Source: Rhododendron vialii
Lineage: Eukaryota; Streptophyta; Magnoliopsida; Ericales; Ericaceae
Length of the DNA stretch: 64,000 bases
NCBI RefSeq assembly: GCF_030253575.1
Contig: NC_080557.1
Location: 895,501-959,500 of the forward strand
Direction: 5' to 3'
Shown here: piece by piece, positions 1 through 10,500 of the stretch
Position numbering within the stretch: position 1 is the first letter of the stretch
Layout: each line of letters begins with the position of its first letter
Notes under the pieces: generated by a model
Databases searched by the model: none
Told to the model about the DNA's origin: nothing
What the model saw: the letters and a program-made list of their open reading frames with translations, nothing else
Program-made: the position numbers and the translations under genes

Positions 1-1329
1 GAATAAAATCCATTTTAGCACATTTTACCTGTGTCCTTTCCTTCTGCTTTCGTATGGTACTTTCGTATGAACAAGACCAACCGCCGTGTTTGAACCGAAG
101 GAAAGGAAAACTGATAAGCCAGTGTGTAAGAGATCTACGTTTCCGAAGCGAAAGCATGCTCCCCTCTCTTCCGATCGGGCTTGCCAATGATATGTAGTCT
201 GCAAGGCCCGGTCGGAGGAAAGGGGAGCATCTCCAACTAAAGTATTTCTTGTTTTTAACCAACTAAAGTGTAAGAGCATCTCCATTTGACATGCATTTTC
301 ACTTATTGCTTCACCTAGCTATTGCTAGTGATCATATTTTTCCTTACAATTAACACGCTTTATTTAAAAATCTCACTCCATTTGACTCTTTTAAGATCGC
401 TTTCCTCAGTACCAACTTATGCGATCAAATCAAATAATTGAGTCCAAATTTATTTACTATTTATTTACAATAATTGATTCCAAATTGATTACGAAACAGT
501 GGGGAATTGAAAGTCCTTTTCTTTTTTTTTATTAGACGTTATCAATTAGTTCATGTTTAGTTGTCGTGTTTGATTTTAGTTTTGTAATCAAAACCAAATC
601 TGTTTGTTGTGAAATTAAGGTTGATAAGATCCACCGTATCTTTCCAGCCTAATTAATGTGTTTTGATGGTAATCTCGCAACTAGCACATCTTTCCATCCT
701 TCCATTAAACTAGCATTAGCATGTATCATTAGGCACTTCAAAAATATGAAAAGAAGTACTTTACCATGTTCTATCACTGACAAGTGACAAACCATTAATC
801 ATTCAATGGAATCAATTGAACTGATTTCCTTCAAAATAAACTTCAGTTAGTGCCAAAAAAAAAAACCCTCCATGCCAATCATGCTGTTTCAGTTAAATGG
901 CTTCTAATTAAAAAAGGAAGCAATCTCTACATCTTGCAGATCAAAAAAAATATCTCTACATCTGAAAATGGGTAGCGATAATACCAAAACTGTAATTGTT
1001 AATGCCAAATTTGAGTGCATTAAATACTTGAATCATGTGCAAAGTACATGACTATTATGCTAGAAAAGAAATTTTGTTAGCAAAAACAACTTTAGAAGAG
1101 AAGAGAAGAGAAGAGAGGGATAGGCTCATTACATTAAATAAAATAAAAAAAGATAAGGGGAATTTGCCCTAAATTAAGTGATTGAGCGTGACTAAAAATA
1201 TGGCATTAACAAAAACAGCTTTAACATTATTATTTTACCTAAATGTGTTTCATTCACACAATCAAAAATTGTTTGCTAGATTAATTTCATGACTTTGTTC
1301 TTTGAGTTGTTAAACCCTTGTAATCTTTC

Positions 1330-1333
<4 letters not shown>
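1..1333. other. Intergenic AT-rich DNA, nothing recognised
   Basis: I see no conserved coding pattern. The only long frame (25-285, minus) lacks any recognisable motif. Confidence 0.5.
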
Positions 1334-1387
<54 letters not shown>

Positions 1388-1462
1388 ATTTTTAAATGAG
1401 GAGGTCCTTATTTTAGTTATATATATATATAGTCATTTTTAAATGAGGAGGTCCTTATTTTA
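1334..1462. repeat. (AT)n microsatellite plus a 33-bp direct duplication
   Basis: A run of about 25 AT units (1334-1384) is followed by a 33-bp segment at 1383-1415 that repeats perfectly at 1430-1462, each copy preceded by AT repeats. This looks like slippage or unequal exchange at the microsatellite. Confidence 0.9.
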
Positions 1463-2440
1463 TATATATATTTATTTATTTATGATGTTCTTCTTTGATG
1501 CCAAAAAGAAGTGAATAAGACATGTAATAAGTGACGTATATTTTGCTTGTAATACTATTTTGGAAACTGATTTTTGCGCTTCACTTTTTACCAATGGCGT
1601 TTTAATTTTAACGTGAAGTTACTAGTAACTTTATGAACAAAGTGGAGCGCTATCAATGAAAAGTGGAACACGAATATCAATTTCTTACTATTTTTTGTAA
1701 AAGAAAATTCCATCGTAATCTGTATTTTTGAAGGATAAGGATAAGGATAAAAGGTCATGATATGAACCGATGACAGAATTTGAAAGCACTTTTCGATATA
1801 ATTTTATGGATAAAATAATTCTTTGTCCGTTTAGTTCCCTTCTATGTCAATTTGATCCTTTCATTTTCAATTCGTCTGATTTTGACCCGTAACTTTGGAT
1901 TTTGTCACTAGCTGGTTGAATGAGTAATAGAGAGTAGGACTTTGACAGAAACAACGCGATGCCTGCAGCCGATGCAGCTCAAATCATCATTTTTCACACT
2001 ACTTGGAAACATTCTTGATCACGAATTGCTTCCGCCTCCTGTGCAGAGCAACTGGTACTTAAAAGCAGTACAAACTTGACATATATGATTCCACCTATTT
2101 TTGAAAGAGAGATGCTATATGTACCGAAAAAAGGGTGCTCGGATCAAGCACCCTACACACCTCGGATGCCGTTGATTCTCGCGTAAGCCTCATCGGTTTT
2201 TTTTTTATAGAATTTTTGAATGGCTCGGATCGGCCGGCTGGTGGCTGGAGACGGCCCGCCGCTGGCCTTCGATACGATTTCCCTCCCCCCGGTCGGTACT
2301 TATATCATTTTTGATTTTTGAAATAACTTCATTTAGTTACGGAGAGTGGTACGATAAAGATTCCTATTCAGGTGTGCATGGTAGGCACCTCTTCAAAATG
2401 TCCTAAATTGATAACATTCATAATATAATGCATAATATTG
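1463..2440. other. Intergenic DNA, nothing firmly recognised
   Basis: AT-rich with a short GC-rich patch at 2220-2300. A small inverted motif (GGGTGCT ... AGCACCC) at 2134-2152 may be part of a degraded element. No coding signal seen. Confidence 0.4.
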
Positions 2441-2524
2441 GTATAAGAGTTCATAATATTTGAAAAAAGGGAAAACGTAATTATTTTTTCTCTAAAAAAG
2501 GAAAACTTAATTATTGTTTTCCTT

Positions 2525-2565
<41 letters not shown>

Positions 2566-2930
2566 TTTTTAACATTTTCTTCCTCTCTCTATAAACAGAG
2601 CCATATGATTAGAAAAGGAACAAAAAGGAAAAATCTAATTATTGTTTTTCTTACCAAATATCTCTGTCCTTATTTTTTCATAATATTTATTAATTTTCTC
2701 ACTCTATCTCTATCTTTAGTAGTTATTTGATTAGAAAAGAAACAAAAAAGAAAAACCTAAATTATTGTTTTCCTAAGTTTCCTTACCAAATCTCTCTCTC
2801 CTTTTTTTCCCATAACATTTGCTTCCCACTCTCTAACTTGATTTTTCCGTAACATTTGCTTCCCCTCTCTCCAACTTGATAAAGATAGAGACAGAGAGGG
2901 AGAGCAACATTTATCGTTATCGAATTATTT

Positions 2931-3056
2931 TTGGCCGCTAATTTTGCCACTCCATTTTTTGTTAATACCACTCCCCTGCAAGTGAATATTTGGTGCAAAA
3001 ATACACTTGTAGGGGAGTTGCGTTAACCAAAAAGGGAGTGGCAAAATCATTTCCCT
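2931..3056. mobile_element. Small foldback MITE (almost no loop)
   Basis: The left arm (TTTTGCCACTCC ... TTTGGTGCAAA) and the right arm (TTTGGTGCAAAAATAC ... GGGAGTGGCAAAA) are inverted copies of about 63 bp meeting at the centre. This is a typical short foldback MITE shape. A related, more diverged foldback occurs at 49066-49200. Confidence 0.7.
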
Positions 3057-3317
3057 TATTTTTTGTTAAAATAGTAAATAGAGCAGTTTTCTTTGAAAAT
3101 GCCTATAAATAGAGCGTTTTCTTTGAAAATATCTAGGCGTACAAATGAGAGCAACATTTATTGCCATCGAATTATTTTTTGTTAAAATAGTACCCATGTG
3201 ACTTGAAAAGAAACAAAAAAAAAAAAAAAATTCTTTCCTTACCAAATCTCTTCTTTTTTTTTTTAGTAATATCGATTAATTTTCTCTCTCTATCTCTATC
3301 TTTATCAAGTTGGATTA

Positions 3318-3721
3318 ATACACTTTTTTTATCGACAAAAGTAGTATTTTATTAAGAAGAGGGGGAAAGGGATTTCCAACCAAGGTTGAAAAGTACAGCC
3401 AGATGGGACAAGCCCATACACTCTAAAGGGCAAAGTGCAAACACCTAAATACCTCAAAGGCCAGGTATTACAAATGAAGCTCAAAAACACCAAATGACCT
3501 AAAAAAAATCAAATATTATAATTAAGCACAAACAAAGGAACCTAACCCACCAAAGTGGGCCAAGCCCAGTCCCTAAAACCAAAAACAAACCCTAATGATG
3601 CAAATCTTCAACCCGCCGCCCACCATCGCTTACCAATCAAACAGCAGCCAAACCCAAACTGTCGATCATCCGCCTCTGATAACCACCAAGCCGCCTCTGG
3701 CCAACCCAAATGGAGAAATAG
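3318..3721 (-). mobile_element. 5'-truncated LINE (L1-type) 3' end
   Basis: Read on the minus strand the element ends in TTAATAAAATACTACTTTTG followed by a short A-rich tail. That style of ending also closes the large LINE at 45.3 kb (TTAATAAAATCTTCTTTTGC then poly-A). It is flanked by a direct repeat CAAGTTGGATTA (3306-3317 and 3722-3733), as expected of target-primed insertion. Only about 400 bp of 3' region is present, with no coding part. Confidence 0.7.
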
Positions 3722-3867
3722 CAAGTTGGATTACTCTTCATTAAAATAGTAGCCATGTGAGATTAGAAAAGAAACAAAAAAGGAAAACCTAATTATTGTT
3801 TTCCTTACCAAATCTCTCTCTCCTTTTTTTTTTTTGTAACATTTTCTTTCTCTCTCTATTTCTCTCC

Positions 3868-3933
<66 letters not shown>

Positions 3934-4185
3934 AATATTACTGAAAAAAGAGAGAGATTTAGTAAGGAAATTAATAATTAGATTTTCCTTTTTTGTTTCT
4001 TTTTCTAATTACATGACTATTATTTTAGCGAAAAAAAATTGATGACAATAAATGTTGCTCTTATTTGTATTTCTAGACATTTTTAAAGAAAAACCACTCT
4101 TTTTATAATACAGATTTGGGATAATGTATTAATGTGTGCAAAAATTAAAAAAATGAGATGATTATTAGGAGTGCCTGTAGGCATC

Positions 4186-4548
4186 AGTAAATGTGTTATT
4201 TTAAAACATTCTTTAATGTTGCATTGAATTGATGTGTATCATTGTAATTTTATTTTCAAACATTCTTTAATGTGACTTCAAGGAGATGTGAGGTTGGTTG
4301 GCGGTGCGGTCAATAGTAGAGAAGGAGAATTCATTTAAATTGCGTTCAAAACTTATTACGTAATCAATAGTCAGTAAATGTGTTATTTTAAAACATTCTT
4401 TAATGTTGTATTGAATTGATGCGTATCATTGTTATTTTATTTTCAAACATTCTTTAATGTGACTTCAAGGAGACATCAGTTTGGTTGGCGGAGCAGCCAA
4501 CAGTAGAGAAGGAGAATTCATTTAAATTGTATTCAGAACTTATTACGT
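4186..4548. repeat. Direct tandem duplication, about 186 bp per unit
   Basis: The segment starting CAGTAAATGTGTTATTTTAA at 4186 is repeated at 4372 with a few substitutions. Each unit itself contains two ACATTCTTTAATGT motifs. No coding content. Confidence 0.85.
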
Positions 4549-5121
4549 CGTGCCTTTAGACATGGACAATCACTAGTGATATAAATTACAGTACAATCCA
4601 AGGGTGCATAGTCACTGCATACTTCACACACTAAATTTAAGACGTGTATTTTAGCATTTCCATCTAACTCCACAATATTACATAGAAAGGCCTCCCCTCG
4701 AATACCTCATGTGATTCTCTTTTCTGATATCGGATACTATGTTCCGTCGGAGTGGCGTCTTATCGATATCCTCTCTTTCCGTTGTCTCTTTGTTGACTCT
4801 CCTATCCGATTCTGACTTCTCTGTCTTCTTTCCAAGTCCTCATTATTCATCACCCGAACGCAACGAAGCCATGTTTGAAAAAATTGCCCGCCGTATATTT
4901 TAATGTCGATGGTTCGAATTGTAAATTATTCATGAAAAAAGATTAAGTTAATCGGATATCAGTAAAGCATTGGTCGAATAATATTTCGTTTGAGATAAAA
5001 TTAAGGTCGGAAGACTATTGGCCTTTCCAAATACAAATCTAATCTATTTAGATGGGCCATTACAAAATCGGGACCCCCGAAATGATTGGAGCAGATCATA
5101 ACGTGAGGGGAAAATGACAGC
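4549..5121. other. Intergenic DNA, nothing recognised
   Basis: Unique AT-rich sequence without a conserved reading frame or clear element ends. Confidence 0.4.
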
Positions 5122-5226
5122 CCATGACGTATTTTGATAATTAATATCCGTCAAGAACATATTGAGAATATTTGTTAATACTGAAAATGTCATTGACGGA
5201 TATTAATTATTAAAACATGTATTCGG
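5122..5226. mobile_element. Short foldback MITE
   Basis: Arms of about 32 bp (ATAATTAATATCCGTCAA on the left, inverted as TTGACGGATATTAATTAT on the right) flank a loop of about 35 bp. No target duplication is clear. Confidence 0.6.
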
Positions 5227-5463
5227 CCTTCATTTTTTGTAGTCGGGTTTCAAGCCCAAGGTGGAAGCCCAAAGAAAATTGTCTACATATTGATCCAGGC
5301 CCAAAGCCCATAGCCAGTTGGGTTCCCCTTTTAAATTTTGACACTACCTAAATCCCTATGTTTGGCTTGCAAGTCTCTCACTATTTCTCATCTTCGGAGA
5401 AAAAAAACTTAACATAATGTGAACAATTCTCCCTTTTGCAGCTTTTGCTGTCCATTTTTAGTG

Positions 5464-5835
5464 TTGTACGCATAGCTACAATACTTTTGTGTACAAACTT
5501 GTACACCACCTGTGTAGGATCCATTTTGAGCTCCCGCACAAATATTTCCAACCTTTCAATTCGTTTAGAATATTTTTTTAATGGTTCTTGTAAAAATCAA
5601 TTCCGCTAGATATCGGTAAGTATTTGATCGATACGTTATTTTTTCTGTCTGTCCAATTAGAGACCAAAAAGAGAACGTATGGATCAAACACTTGCCGATA
5701 TCCCGCTAATCTGATTTTTTACAATGACCCTTCAAAAAATATTCTGAACAAATTAAACGACTTAAATCATTTGTATAGAATTTCGATATGGTTCTACACA
5801 AGATGGTGTACAAGTATTGTACCCGTAACAAAATT
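5464..5835. mobile_element. MITE with long terminal inverted repeats
   Basis: Outer arms (left near 5478-5516, right near 5794-5820) share CTACACA-type ends and GTACAAGTATTGTA. An inner inverted pair surrounds GATATCGGTAAGTATTTGAT and ATCAAACACTTGCCGATATC. The inner part resembles the inner part of the foldback at 31.2-31.6 kb, suggesting one family. Confidence 0.65.
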
Positions 5836-6182
5836 GCCTCAAATTAGAGGATAACAAACTGAATTGAAACTTGGTCCGCAAAAGAACCCGACGGCTTGGT
5901 CAGCAATGGTTAATGCCTCAGGTTCGAAGCTTTTTGAAACTTCCTGAATGCTATTAACTTCTTTCAGGTTCGTTCATATGAAATTTTGCTCTAATTTTAA
6001 TTAAATTCCCTACAAACGGGCAATAAAATTAAATATTAAAATTAGTCGAACTTTCCGTAAGCTACCGGTTAATAAAAAAAAAACTCGGTCAACAAAAGTG
6101 GAGGTCCTTTTTCCCACAAAATACTCCATGCATTTGTTTCTCGTAGGCCTCGTCACCGCCACGTATACGAGGTTCAATCCGA
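5836..6182. other. Upstream region of xylose isomerase
   Basis: No coding signal seen. A degraded tRNA-like stretch (GGCTTGGTCAGCAATGG ... GGTTCGAA at 5892-5928) may be a SINE scrap. The region leads into the promoter. Confidence 0.35.
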
Positions 6183-6188
6183 CACGTG
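6183..6188. promoter_or_regulatory. G-box (CACGTG) upstream of xylose isomerase
   Basis: A palindromic CACGTG core lies in ACACGTGTGG, about 160 bp upstream of the likely TATA box of the xylose isomerase gene. G-boxes bind bZIP and bHLH factors in plants and often act in abscisic-acid or light responses. The position fits a proximal promoter element, but a 6-bp motif can arise by chance, so regulation is inferred. Confidence 0.35.
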
Positions 6189-6344
6189 TGGTGGGGTATC
6201 CTAGCATCCCTGGATTATGTCCTTATGTCCTATCATAAATATACATTAGTACGACGAGATCAATTTCAATCAGGTTTGTACGCTAATTCTCCGCAACAGA
6301 TAGGATCGGATCAGTCGGAATTAAAGGCCCTGTTATCGAATTAG

Positions 6345-6352
6345 TATATAAT
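6345..6352 (+). promoter_or_regulatory. Likely TATA box of the xylose isomerase gene
   Basis: TATATAAT lies about 30 bp before the probable start of the 5' UTR exon. That exon ends at 6433 at a good donor (TCT then GTAAGT). No other TATA-like motif is as well placed. The exact transcription start is not visible from sequence. Confidence 0.5.
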
Positions 6353-6377
6353 AACAGTATCTGGGTTCACTGCCCCT

Positions 6378-6433
6378 TTGTTGGAGTTCTGGTTCTGGTT
6401 TGCCCTCGCAGGAAAGGAAAGCCTCTTCAATCT
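6378..6433 (+). other. 5' UTR exon of xylose isomerase (5' end approximate)
   Basis: The non-coding first exon runs from roughly 30 bp after the TATA box to the donor at 6434. It is joined across a 1.1-kb intron (6434-7546) to the exon that starts at 7547 and holds the ATG. The inference rests on the TATA position, the donor sequence and the acceptor TTGTGTAG; transcript data would be needed to fix the 5' end. Confidence 0.45.
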
Positions 6434-6592
6434 GTAAGTTTTCTCTACCTATGTTGTTTTTTTTTTTTTGAACATTCTACCTATGTTGTTAGATTAATGG
6501 TTTTCCCAGATGAAAGTATAAATCTTCCTATGTTGTTTGCTCTTTTGTACTAATAACTTTAAGCATCTTCACTAGCCATATGGCCCATATTG

Positions 6593-6593
<1 letters not shown>

Positions 6594-6627
<34 letters not shown>
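6594..6627. repeat. (TC)n microsatellite in the 5' UTR intron
   Basis: About 17 TC units lie in the first intron of the xylose isomerase gene. Pyrimidine tracts at this position are common in plant 5' introns. Confidence 0.9.
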
Positions 6628-6631
<4 letters not shown>

Positions 6632-6702
6632 ATCTGAGCGATTGATCTTTTGAGAACAAGACAGGTCTACTCTAATCTGTGATAGTCCAATTGGGGATAA
6701 CC

Positions 6703-6855
6703 TTTTTTTTTTTTTTGGTCATACATATAGAATATTACTGTTTACACTGATCCAATCGCAACCAATTCCAATGGGTATCAAACTCATTCCCAATAGGATT
6801 TGAACCCGTAAACTCAATACGTTTAGTGCACGATCGCTATGCCAATTTGGGGTAA
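6703..6855 (-). mobile_element. tRNA-derived SINE
   Basis: On the minus strand a Pol III A-box-like TGGCATAGCGATCG is followed about 35 bp later by the B-box GGGTTCAAATCC. The element ends in a poly-A run (the T tract at about 6703-6716). Length about 150 bp. Inserted in the first intron of xylose isomerase, antisense to the gene. Confidence 0.65.
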
Positions 6856-7071
6856 TTTACGCATGCCAATTGTTGCTTCTGGTTGATCTCACTTGTTGTT
6901 TTGGGATGTCAATTTGGTTGTGACTTCTGAGATATGATATATGTTTGCTTTGGTGTTTTGAATTTTGTAAATCGACCATAATTTTAGCAAAGAGACAAAT
7001 TAGTCGATTAATAGGCGGATGTCATGTGCTGAATAACTTTTGGGATGATTGGTATGAGCTAATGCGGTAAA

Positions 7072-7346
7072 TCCTTTTTTTTTTTTTGTATTCTTAATAA
7101 TCGGATGTCCGGGCCAGTGCGGGCGCACATCGACTAATTCCGTGCCCTGACATTAACCGTTAATGGTTCACCTCGGTGATTGCACGTATAAGGTTTCAAC
7201 TCTGTTCATTCCTTCTTTTTGCCAGAGATGGCATTTGTTTGAAGATCTTAGAGTGACAATTAATGGAGTCGAAGCCAAGACCTCACATCTAAAGTGAGGC
7301 TACACGACCAGCAAGGCTAGGCCCATGCTCTCAACTAAGTGCATTT
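7072..7346 (-). mobile_element. tRNA-derived SINE, second family
   Basis: On the minus strand an A-box-like TTAGTTGAGAGCATGGGCC and a B-box-like TTGGCTTCGACTCC are followed by a 3' part with GATGTGCGCCCGCACTGGCC and a poly-A tail. The 3' part resembles the plus-strand SINE at 56.76 kb (GAGGTGCGCGTAAACTGACC). About 125 bp of this SINE is included in the captured copy at 40.1 kb, so the insertion predates that copying event. Confidence 0.65.
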
Positions 7347-7568
7347 CACATGGTTCTTTTTTTTTTGTTAATGTGAAGTTTGGGTTCAAATCTCCCCCTC
7401 GTTTTTTGATCAGCCCTTTCCCCTCCCTTTGTTAGTAAATTATCTGATGTTCTTACTTGTACACGAAAAAAGGTGGTTTTCGTATTGTAGCCTTTAGTGT
7501 TTGGTGATATTGCAATACTATTTGTTTTCTGCTTTTGGTTGTGTAGGTTGTTTGGTGAGGTGAATAAA

Positions 7569-10500
7569 ATGAAGGCTGTGAAGTTCCTGTTATGGGTTCT
7601 TTGTCTACATATAGTCTCCCTAGCTGTGGTATAGAATCTCTCTCTTGATTCTATTTCTCTGTGTGTGCGTGTTACCTTTTCAACTTACTATATTCCTGCC
7701 CAGTGGCATAGCCAGAAAATCGTACTAGCGGGGCACAAAACAACACATGCAACTTTGTCGTGAAAACAAATTATGTTTCTTTTTTTTGTAAGAATATGAA
7801 ACACGTTGATGTTAGCTCTAAAGGAATCATCTTCGACCCAAATTTGATTGAGGAGTTAGTGATAGATTTAAGAATGATAAAGAGAAAAATATGGAAGAAG
7901 GTAAAAAGGTGGTTGGCCTGACTTGCATTTTGTTATTAGATAATAATTGTAATTCTGTAAACAAATGGCATTTTGGAGGCGAAAGTTCAATGAATGAAAG
8001 CTTGCTTGTAATAGTCACAATTCACAAAGTGCCCCAAAACCATTCTCTATCAATATTTATGTGGTACTCATACATTTTAGTCTTGATCCCACATGAACAT
8101 GTTGCGGAGAATGGTGTTAGTACACCAGGTGACAAAATGCCAAGAGCACTTGATAATTTTTTCTTGTTCTGAACTTGTGTACTGAAATAACTAAGTAAAA
8201 TATTGCAATTGTAATTAAAAAAATCCAGTGGGGTCCCATGCCCCCACTGGTCTCTCCTTATGTCCGTCACTGATCCTGCCATTTGTTCCATCTCAAATGC
8301 AGATTGATGGGAGTCCAGAGACCTGTCCCGCTGACATTAGCAGTGGATGTGGTGATGACTGGGAAGGGGAATTTTTCCCCGGCATTCCTAAAATTAAGTA
8401 TGAGGTAAGATGACAAGACTACTAGATCCGTGTTTAGTATTTTCAAGATTTTTCAACAACTGCAATTGCTTCACTACATTCAGAGGTAATTTATCTCTAA
8501 AATTCTAATGCACACTTGTACCATTTGTTTCGCCTGCTTAGGGCCCTTCAAGCAAGAACCCACTTGTATTTAAGTGGTATAATGCTCAAGAGGACATTCT
8601 TGGGAAGAAAATGAAGGTTGGTTTGTTATTTTCCTTCTGTTTATAATTTGTTCATTTGTTGTTTCGGGAGAATAAATACGAAAGGGTTAAGGAATATATT
8701 GCTGACTGCAGGATTGGATGAGATTTAGTGTTGCTTTCTGGCACACATTCCGTGGGACTGGAGGTGACCCATTTGGTGCGCCTACAAAGATGTGGCCATG
8801 GGAAGACGGTACCAATTCAGTGGCTATGGCTAAGAGGAGGAGTAAGACCTATCAGAATCATCCAACTCTTTTCACAGTTATTACTGACTGCACTCTATGA
8901 GTAACTGAGTACTTTCTTTCTTTTAATGATACAGTGAGAGCAAATTTTGAGTTTATAGACAAGCTTGGAGTTGACTTCTGGTGCTTTCATGATAGGGATA
9001 TTGCTCCAGATGGTAAAACCCTCGAGGTGAGTAATCTTTTGTTTATGTCCCCTTAATGTCAGACTCAGTGGTTTAGAGGTCGAAAATGTGGGTGAAGGGA
9101 TATGAAATGTAGAAAGATAAAAAGGATGTGGCGATTTTATATCCTTTCATCCAAAAAAGTTTATTCTTTACGTTGATTGATTAGCTTGGAAATCTATCAT
9201 TTTGGAACTATAAAGCCCCTTAGTTTGATGGAAAGTAGAAGAGTGTGAAGAAATGTAAAAGCTGTTGAAACGACTTTTGGTTTTGAGTTAGGTTGTATTC
9301 TGGGTAAAAAAAAAAAAAAACTGGAAGTACGAATTTCCACTGCTGATTCGTGTCGATTCCCTGGGAAACTGAAATGTTTCAGCTGTTTGGGTTGAAACAA
9401 AATGAGATTTTGTTCCTTACTTCCTACTCTTTGAATGATGATGGTGGATTAATGTGGCTCTGAGGATTGCATGTTCGCTTTTGTAGCACAAATTCATTGA
9501 TGTCTATTCTGATTGTCTTAGGATTCCAATGCAAATTTGGATGAAGTGGTAGCACTTGCTAAAGAGCTTCAGGTAACCTAACTTTCATGAATTGGCATAC
9601 CAAAACTTTTATTGCATTTGAGCAGAGAGCACATATAATCGCTCTTTAGGATAGATAGTTATTCATGTCTTGGTTCTCCATGTTTCTGCGAGGATTAAGA
9701 GCCTACTGTTAAGGCTCAACGTTCATAAGGATTTCTTTGTCCTCATTTGGTGGTTTAGATGGATATTTTCATTGCAGATGCAGTACAAAAAATTATTATA
9801 GTAGGTAATTCTAGACTTTCTGGGCTACCTTCCCAGATTGTGCTTCTAAACCAAACGGAACCAAATAGGACCGAGTCTTGAGTCCCAATCATTTGAGGTC
9901 GGCTACAGAAATCTGTTTTCTCCATTGAGCTCTATCAAGGGAAACATTTTCCGTGATATCCAACAAATCTAGATCCTTTCTAACTATCGCCTCTGAAGTC
10001 ACCTCTCCCCTTAATTCTACTTATACTGTAGCCATATCACTCTTCCTAAATACTGCATCTATTGATCTACGATAGGCATGTCCAAACCATCTTAATCTCT
10101 TCTTTTCAGCTTATCTTCTTTTGGTGCTACCTCTACCATCCATGAAGATTTTTCGTTTCTACTTCTAACTTGCAAAGTCTTACTACACATCAATCGAAAC
10201 ATTCCCATTTCAGTTACACTAATCTGCTTGTTGTTTCAACTACTTTCAGATTTTGCCTCTGTTTTTGTTAATACACATTATCTAATTACATAGGGAAGAA
10301 AGATCCGTCCTTTGTGGGGTACAGCCCAGTTGTTCATGCATCCTCGCTACATGCATGGTGCTGCTACTAGGTACTTTTCAACGGATTCACTACTGAATAT
10401 GTTTCATGATGTTCATGCTATTAAGTGAGTTGTACCATTGGTATCTTGCTTTACAGCTCTGAATTAGGAGTATACGCATATGGTGCTGCTCAAGTGAAGA

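Larger units (their letters stand above)
2440..4015. repeat. Dispersed short repeat family with (TC)n/(AG)n tracts
   Basis: The motif CTAATTATTGTTTTCCTTAC, or close variants, followed by a TCTC run recurs near 2470-2570, 2635-2665, 2755-2800, 3225-3250 and 3788-3820, and in inverted form near 3960-4010. Each copy sits beside an AGAAAAGAAACAAAAAGG-like segment. A (TC)n tract occupies 2531-2561 and an (AG)n tract of about 58 bp lies at 3874-3931. The block looks like local amplification of a microsatellite-bearing element. Confidence 0.65.

Noticed and set aside
3796..3981. Small Glu/Arg-repeat protein
   Set aside because: It is the (AG)n tract read in frame; the same applies to frames at 46073-46363, 50193-50465 and 50717-50902.
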